A stretch of DNA of 64,000 bases from Nissolia schottii (Eukaryota > Streptophyta > Magnoliopsida > Fabales > Fabaceae), in assembly GCA_003254905.1 (NCBI GenBank), contig QANU01001061.1, forward strand, positions 1 through 64,000. The letters are read 5' to 3'. A model generated the notes under the pieces. It saw nothing but the letters and a program-made list of their open reading frames with translations, made no database searches and was not told the origin of the DNA. The position numbers were made by a program, and so were the translations under genes. Every line of letters begins with the position of its first letter. Within the stretch, counting starts at the first letter, position 1. Below, in pieces: positions 58,145 to 64,000 of this stretch.

Positions 58145-59242
58145 TGTAACACCCCGATTTTTTTCTTACAAAGATTTTGCATAATAAATAGATATATAAG
58201 TGATATAATGGGATTAGGGTTGTAAATCCTAATTTTATTCCCTAAAAACACCAATAAGGCGGTAGTGCGCAATTTCGCGAAAACCCGCATCCACCGGATT
58301 TATCGCGTTTTGCCATCAGAATTTAATCATACATAAAAAGTACTGGTAATGAACACTTGTATGAAAATAAATTCACAAATACCTTGAATAAACCTAAGAT
58401 TCCCCCTAGAACAATTAAGAGATCACGACGGTGGCATCATAATATTTTTCAGACAACCGTACGCGGAGCACCAAGACAACATACGACAAAACATGATCAA
58501 ACCAAAATGGAAAGTGGACCCCATGGCCCAAGGCAATCAACCCTCTCACTCACGGTTTCTCTCTTCCCATGGACCAAGTATTTGGTCAAAAAGTTAAAGA
58601 TGACAAAGCTTTGACTTGGCATTCCTATCCTTTTAATTTTATTTCTTTTTCCTTTTTCTTTTCCATTAATTCATGTGGCCCAAAATGGCCAAGGCCACAC
58701 AGCCTTGAGGCTATAAATAGCCGCTCATTATTCTCCATTTTCTCACTTTCTCATTTCCTAAATCTCTACTCAAAATTCGTCCGTTCAAAAACCCTGCTGT
58801 TATGCTGCCGGAACCAGGAAACTAGCTACGAAGGCTACACACCCTTGGAATCCTCACCTTACCCTCCTAACCATCTCCAAGACTCTAAGGAAGTGGGTAA
58901 ACCTAGCTTGCTCACCTCCTTGGTGACTCCTATGTGCTTGTGTGTGATTCTATAAACTGTTGTATATTGTGTTAGATATGCTAGGGTCATGACATATGGA
59001 TGATTCTGATGTGTTCCGTGAGTTGAATATTGTTGTGTTGTGATTATTGGAACTTATGGTGAAGTCCTAAGAAGCAGGCATGAGAATGGGTAGAAGGAAA
59101 TGCAAGAAAACAAAGGGAGAACCCTAGGTCACGCCCAGACCACTGAGCGGCCTCTAGGGACCGCTGAGCGGCCTAGGGTCTAAACCTTAGAAATGATTTG
59201 CAAAATGGTTCTGTAATTTGGGATGCTTCAGGGACCGCTGAG
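58145..59242 (+). mobile_element. Tekay-like LTR, plus strand, truncated by another LTR
   Basis: It starts TGTAACACCCCG. It has the U3 box (about 58425), TATA GGCTATAAATAGCC (58709-58722), the imperfect palindrome (about 58887) and the first members of a CGCTGAGCG cluster (59139-59242; one exact). It is cut off in the middle of that cluster by the LTR starting at 59243. Confidence 0.85.
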
Positions 59243-60003
59243 TGTAATGCCCTAACTAGCTAGCCTACGCTTAAGTCGTACGCTAGCTGACTAAGTTGTT
59301 ATCTACTTTGGTGGGAAAAAATACTTAGTCTCACTTACCGCTTTAAAAGTATTATTACCCAAAACATGGACCAATTTAAAACTTTCTTTGTACGTTACGT
59401 AGAGTAAATTAGGAGCCTTGTCGCGTTAGAGCATACATTGCGAGCTGAACATAGCATGCTTAACTAATAGGATATGGATATAATTAACATATGTCAAGAT
59501 AACAAGCAACGGTCCATTATACATTCTTAGGAAAGTACATAGGTCATATTATAAGTAGTAAGTACAAACATCACATAGAAGTGCATATACATATATACAG
59601 TCTACTATCTAATAGTCTAATCTTCCGTTATCCTTCCATGGTATGGTTCCTCCTCCTGCGGCTCCTCTCTTTGTTCTTTGTCAAACCCTGGAGTCATGGA
59701 TGAGTGGGGTGAGAACATGGCGCTCTCAGTGGGAAACCTTAGGGATTAGGGGACTTCTTATTCTCATTCACGCTCAAGGCCGCTCAGGGATTCCTATGTG
59801 TCACAGTTATACTATATTCCTACTAGTTATTAAGATCCATACTAAGCCTGAGCAACTTTATCTAAATTAACTATGTGACTGAGGAACCTATTCTTCATTA
59901 ACTAAGTCATCTGTTCTCTACCTTACTTCCTAAGCCACATATGATCACATAATTCATATAATAAGCTTCAGTTTGCGTCCACTTATAACTGTGCCCATTT
60001 TAA
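59243..60003 (-). mobile_element. Tekay-like LTR fragment, minus strand
   Basis: It starts TGTAATGCCCTAACTAGC, exactly after a CGCTGAGTG motif, and carries the GTTCTCACC core at 59701. It breaks at an N at 60004, after which the same core appears again at 60013 in a second LTR. Confidence 0.75.
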
Positions 60004-60674
60004 NAGCATAAGCGAGTGGGGGTGAGAACGCTTCGTTCTCAATGGGCGTCCTTAACTCTACCTAGCTGTTCATTTATCGGTTATGCTCCAGGCCGCTCAA
60101 GAGATCTCTAGGTGTACATGCATATCTGACTCCTACTGATTATTATCTGTCACCTAGATCCTGAGCAGATTTATCTACTTTACTATGTGATAGGGGATCT
60201 AATCTTTCTTATTTAGGTTCTCGTGCTTATTATCTTCTTTCACGTATATACATAGGCCGTCTCGAGCGTTCTCTTGACGGCTACATAATGCAAACTCGTA
60301 CACATACTACGTACATACATACATGCATACATGAAAACCATACATATGTTCATTTCCTCATATGCTTGTCATTTCATATTCTATGCATGGGGAAAACTTG
60401 GGGATCTCTTACACGCCCTGTGGCTGCGCCCTTCTTAGTCCTTTCACCTTTGTAACCGTGGCCTCGTTACAACCTCCTTTTATTCCTTATCGTGTCGACC
60501 CGGTAGCGCTCTAACTGGTGTGGTAGCTAACCACGTAAGGTTCATAGGAGGAAGACATCAACACGATAGGTACCACAACCCCCTTATCAGGATGGCGAGG
60601 GATCGACCCTTGGACTCGATCAGGTGTGGACACGCTTCTCTGTAATTTTCTCTTTACTGGGGCCCCCTTTCTTT

Positions 60675-60780
60675 CTTCAAGACTTGTCCTGTTCTTTTTA
60701 CTTTCAGACCTTGGCCTGTTCTCTTTATCTCGGGCCTTAGCCCGTTCTCTTTGCTCTCGGGCCTTGGCCCGTTACTGTCA
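60675..60780. repeat. CGGGCCTTGGCCCGTT tandem repeat slot
   Basis: Four progressively better copies of a palindromic GGGCC-TTGGCCC unit occur, each followed by TCTCTTT-like spacer. Confidence 0.8.
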
Positions 60781-61119
60781 TGATCAGGTCTCTCTACCTG
60801 CATTGCTCTTAACCAATCCAGCTTGCCGAATTGGTGAGGGGCGTGCCTGTGAGACGTCCCAGGAGAATAAGGATCTTCCTAGTTATATAACTACATTCTC
60901 TGGCTAAGGCCGTCCGAGTCCTTGGTGATCGGAGCCTTTTATACACTGCTTTATTCCCTAGGGTTCAATTATGTACCTTTAACTTTACGTGAATACTTCT
61001 AATCATCTACGGTCATCCTACTCATATGATGGTCGTTTCGTCATGATGCATGCTCTCATGGTTTAGGGTACGCATAGTTGTGCCTGATAGATCCCATAAC
61101 ATAGTTAAAACTCAAGTTT

Positions 61120-61295
61120 TTCAGTGAGCATTCAAATGATTAGGGTTTGTGCATTCGAATGATTCTTTCAATTGATTGATCAAGGAATTCAATCGATTAA
61201 AATCCTTCTCAAGCTTTTATTCGACTGAAATCCTCATTCATTCGATTGAAATCCAAAATTCTTTCATTTGAATCCCTTGGGAATTCAATCGAATG
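61120..61295. repeat. ATTCGAATGA / CAATCGATTG palindrome array
   Basis: At least seven variants occur (GCATTCGAATGATT, TTCAATTGATTG, TTCAATCGATTA, CATTCGATTGAA, TTCAATCGAATGAA). They lie about 430-600 bp downstream of the TATA box in the minus-strand LTR. Confidence 0.85.
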
Positions 61296-62019
61296 AAGTA
61301 GTATAAAATTGGCTCCCGAGAGCCTTTTCTCCCAGGGGCTTCTCACCGTAACTTTTCTCATTTTCAGTGATCCAATCAGTACAGTTATGATTCCTAAATG
61401 TCAAAGTCATTAAAAATCATCCTACACAACTTATTTCTTATAGTTTTCACAAAGTAGTTTTATAGTCAAATACATGCAGATACATATACACAGTTATAAA
61501 ATCAACCACATAGACAGTGGGCCTAGAGTTACCCACTTTCCAAAGCATATTTGGAGACGGTGAAAGTTGTAAGAAAATGCTCCCACGAACATTGGTGCGA
61601 TCCTGCTATTTTTTCTGAGTCCGACGGCATAACTGGAGAGCACACGAGTGGAGCAGAAATAATTTTAACAGCATAACTTTATAAGTTTTGGGGGTACTGG
61701 GATGGCCTTCGAAGGACCCCAATTTATAGAAAAGTTAACGCAGTGGCCGTATGGCCACTGTGCTTGATATTTTCTTAATTTATTATTATTATATTATATA
61801 ATATAATTACATATATAGATATATATATAATACATGCTCTGCTGGGGGAGGGGATGTACGTCCCTGGACGTATATAGATATTTTATTATTATTATTATTA
61901 TAATATTATAANGCTAGGGGAGATGCATCTCGGCCACATGATTAATTTTGATCATGTTTGATCATGTTTGGTTCTTATTCGTCCGTGTATGGTTGTCCAA
62001 AAAATATTCCGGACATACT

Positions 62020-63622
62020 GAAACACCCTAGCTAACTGCTTACCCGTACGTAGTAAACAATGCTCATTAGGTTGTTTTCTACCTGGTGGGAATACTTATA
62101 GTCCGTTATTAGTTTTGGGAAAATAGTCGTTTAGGAAGATAGGGACCGATTTTTAAAATTTTCATTTGCATCGATTACTTAATAAAATAGAGCCATGCGT
62201 CGGAAAGAACAACTATAACAAGTGGTAAAGCCCTTAGGCTTAGCGAATAACAGTCGAGTAATAGCAAAGTATAAACTGTACATACATTTCGGTCCATCAG
62301 AAAATCACATGGTTATAATTACAATAAATAATATACAAGTCACGTGTCTGACTATACATAATACATGTCATCAAAATACAGGGGTTAACTGTAACACTGT
62401 TCAGTTGCCCCTCACAAAGTACTGGTTCCTGCTAGCTCTAGCGTCCACGACTTTGCTTGCCTTCCGATACCTGCTCTGTCTCGGCGTTCACATCATGCTA
62501 CCTGGAGTCATAAGGTAGTGGGGATGAGAACGGTAGGTTCTCAGTGGAAAACTGTAGCTCTGAGCTCTCGGGGTTCATTTAGTTATACTCCAGGCCGTTC
62601 AGGTGTTTCTAAGTGAACATGTATACTAACATCCCTATTGGTTATTATCTGGCCTAAGGTCCTGAACAGCTTTATCTATGTTACTAAGTGATAGGGGAAC
62701 TACTATTTCTTACTAAGTTCTCGTGCTTGTTATTTTCCTTCGCATACATACATAGCCGTCTCGAGCGTTCTCTTGACGGTACTTATATCATAGTTATTTA
62801 TCTTCTTAATTATTCATACTTCCATACATACATTCTTACATACATTGCACACATCACATACTATAATTCTTTCTTTCTTTCTTTTATACTTTACTCTTTC
62901 ATACCTTTATCTTGCTTTTGGACTTTCATATTCTTTTCTTTATTTGATTCATCTTTCCTACAGGCCACCTACCTACAGGAAAGTGAATCCGCTGCCAGCC
63001 ACCTACTGACAACAATCATCAGCATAATCGATTCATCTCTCCTGCCAGCCACCTACCGACAGGAAAGTGAATCCGCTGCCAGCCACCTACCGACAACAAT
63101 CATCGTCCCCTTCCCTGCCATCCACCTGCAGACAGGGAAGTGACCCTGCATCCTGCCAGCTACCTACTGATAGGAGGGTTGTGCATCATTTATTCCCCTT
63201 CCTTGCCAGCCACCTACCGACAAGAAAGTGAATCCGTTGCCAGCCACCTACCGACAACAATCATCGTCCCCTTCCCTGCCATCCACCTGCAGACAGGGAA
63301 GTGACCTCACATCCTGCCAGCTACCTACCGACAGGAGGGTTGTGCATCATAATCGATTCATCTCTCCTGCCAGCCACTTACCGACAGAAGAATGAACCCG
63401 CTGCCAGCCACCTACCGACAGCAACATCATATTTTCTTTCTCTTTCTCATATCATTTCCTCTTTTTTTTCGTTCTCATATCATTTCAGCATATTATCAAA
63501 TTATCTTTCTCATAACATTTCTTCTTCTCTTTCATGTCTTTGCACATATCATGGCATGACTTGTTCCCTAAGTTCATTTCCATTATAATCTTAACTCATT
63601 ACCTGATTAACTTCTAGTCCTC
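62020..63622 (-). mobile_element. Tekay-like LTR fragment, minus strand, carrying a minisatellite
   Basis: It starts TGAAACACCCTAGC and is of the same subfamily as 37432-40214 (shared GTAGAGCCCTTAG-type and GACGG hairpin segments, core at 62513). It is interrupted at 63623 by an Athila-like LTR, so its right end is outside the window. Confidence 0.75.
62960..63418. repeat. TGCCAGCCACCTACCGACA minisatellite with 161-bp higher-order unit
   Basis: At least ten copies of a GCCAGCCACCTACCGACA-like unit occur. They are grouped into a higher-order repeat whose equivalent points lie at 63043 and 63204 (161 bp). It fills the tandem-repeat slot of this LTR. Confidence 0.9.
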
Positions 63623-64000
63623 TGTTGAAAGCCTTTTTGCAATAATTTCACTCTCATCAATTTAATATATCCTTATACAGCTTTCAGATTCACGAAGAAT
63701 CCAATTACAGTATAGACGGGTATAATCGTATCCACAGGGATTGTGATTAAAACAAATATCTTGGAATCGAAATACTTTAAGCTATGGGAAGTGATTTGAT
63801 ATTTTGATGAGTAATTAAATGATAAATAAATACAAATAAAATAAAGAAAACAGTAATGGAATAGAGTTTAGGCAGGTAAAGAAAGATGTTGGGATCTTAG
63901 TGACAATATTTCTCAATGCATCCTCATGATCTATGAGCCTTATTGATTTTATCGCCACCAGTTCTTAACTTAATCATCTTTCTCAAGCATGTTAAGTTCA
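63623..64000 (-). mobile_element. Athila-like LTR, cut by the window end
   Basis: It starts TGTTGAAAGCC and shares CAGCTTTCAGATTCACGA, then GAATCCAATT and TATCCACA, with the Athila-like LTRs at 2095-2155 and 18105-18160. The similarity is clear but lower than between those two LTRs, so this is a related but different element. Confidence 0.75.

Larger units (their letters stand above)
60005..62019 (-). mobile_element. Tekay-like LTR fragment, minus strand, with TTCGAATG/AATCGATT palindromes
   Basis: It carries the core (60013), GACGG hairpin (about 60260), a CGGGCCTTGGCCCGTT-type repeat slot (60675-60780), an array of ATTCGAATGA / ATTCAATCGAATG motifs (61120-61295) and a minus-strand TATA CTATAAATT (about 61722). 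It ends inside the U3 box, where the LTR at 62020 is inserted. An N lies at 61911. Confidence 0.75.

Overview
This window looks like repeat-dominated plant nuclear DNA, most likely pericentromeric or otherwise heterochromatic. I infer a papilionoid legume, from a GAGTTAAATATG-type inverted-repeat element and a Maximus/SIRE-looking copia LTR; I recall both as common in legumes but could not check. I found no intact host gene, rRNA, tRNA or CRISPR. Nearly everything assignable is transposon-derived, and almost all coding sequence is broken. Single N bases occur at about 31957, 35686, 54429, 60004 and 61911, and at least two coincide with structural breaks.

1-22.2 kb is a four-level nest. A Mutator/MITE-like element with long terminal inverted repeats (613-22213) was split by a CACTA transposon (748-21977, TSD TGT). 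The CACTA was split by a minus-strand gag-only Athila-like LTR retrotransposon (about 2051-19592, tRNA-Asp-type primer site, no pol). Its gag gene was split in turn by a minus-strand Tekay/Del-type chromovirus (6307-17170, 5-bp TSD CACAG, tRNA-iMet primer site) with gag, protease, RT/RNase H, integrase and chromodomain, all interrupted by stops or frameshifts.

22.2-35.7 kb holds a plus-strand LTR (22337-31315) interrupted by a copia LTR, itself interrupted by a clean 3.3-kb solo LTR (22816-26135, TSD AACAA). Next come a rearranged inverted-plus-direct copy of part of the outer LTR and a truncated LTR (32653-35685). 35.7-47.4 kb holds an array of GGCGATTTCA hairpins, a Stowaway-like MITE, solo LTRs at 37432-40214 and 40716-44731 (TSD GCTTT), and an intron-containing pseudogene resembling the N-terminal region of transposon-associated plant mobile-domain/Ulp1-type proteins. 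47.4-64 kb holds another solo LTR (47405-51386, TSD TGTTG), several truncated LTRs, an AT-rich stretch with no gene I can recognise, and the start of another Athila-like LTR.

The most notable signal is shared LTR architecture. At least ten related 3-4 kb LTRs carry the same ordered modules: a conserved U3 box, a TATA box, a conserved imperfect palindrome, an array of short palindromes, a hypervariable tandem-repeat slot, a GACGG hairpin and a conserved GTTCTCACCCCCACTC core. The array is usually CGCTCAGCG/CGCTGAGCG, but CATTCGAATG in some LTRs. The CGCTGAGCG array also occurs in the unrelated Athila-like LTR, and the copia LTR carries an analogous TAATCGATTA array. This looks like repeated acquisition or convergence on short palindromic arrays as LTR regulatory or RNA-structural modules.
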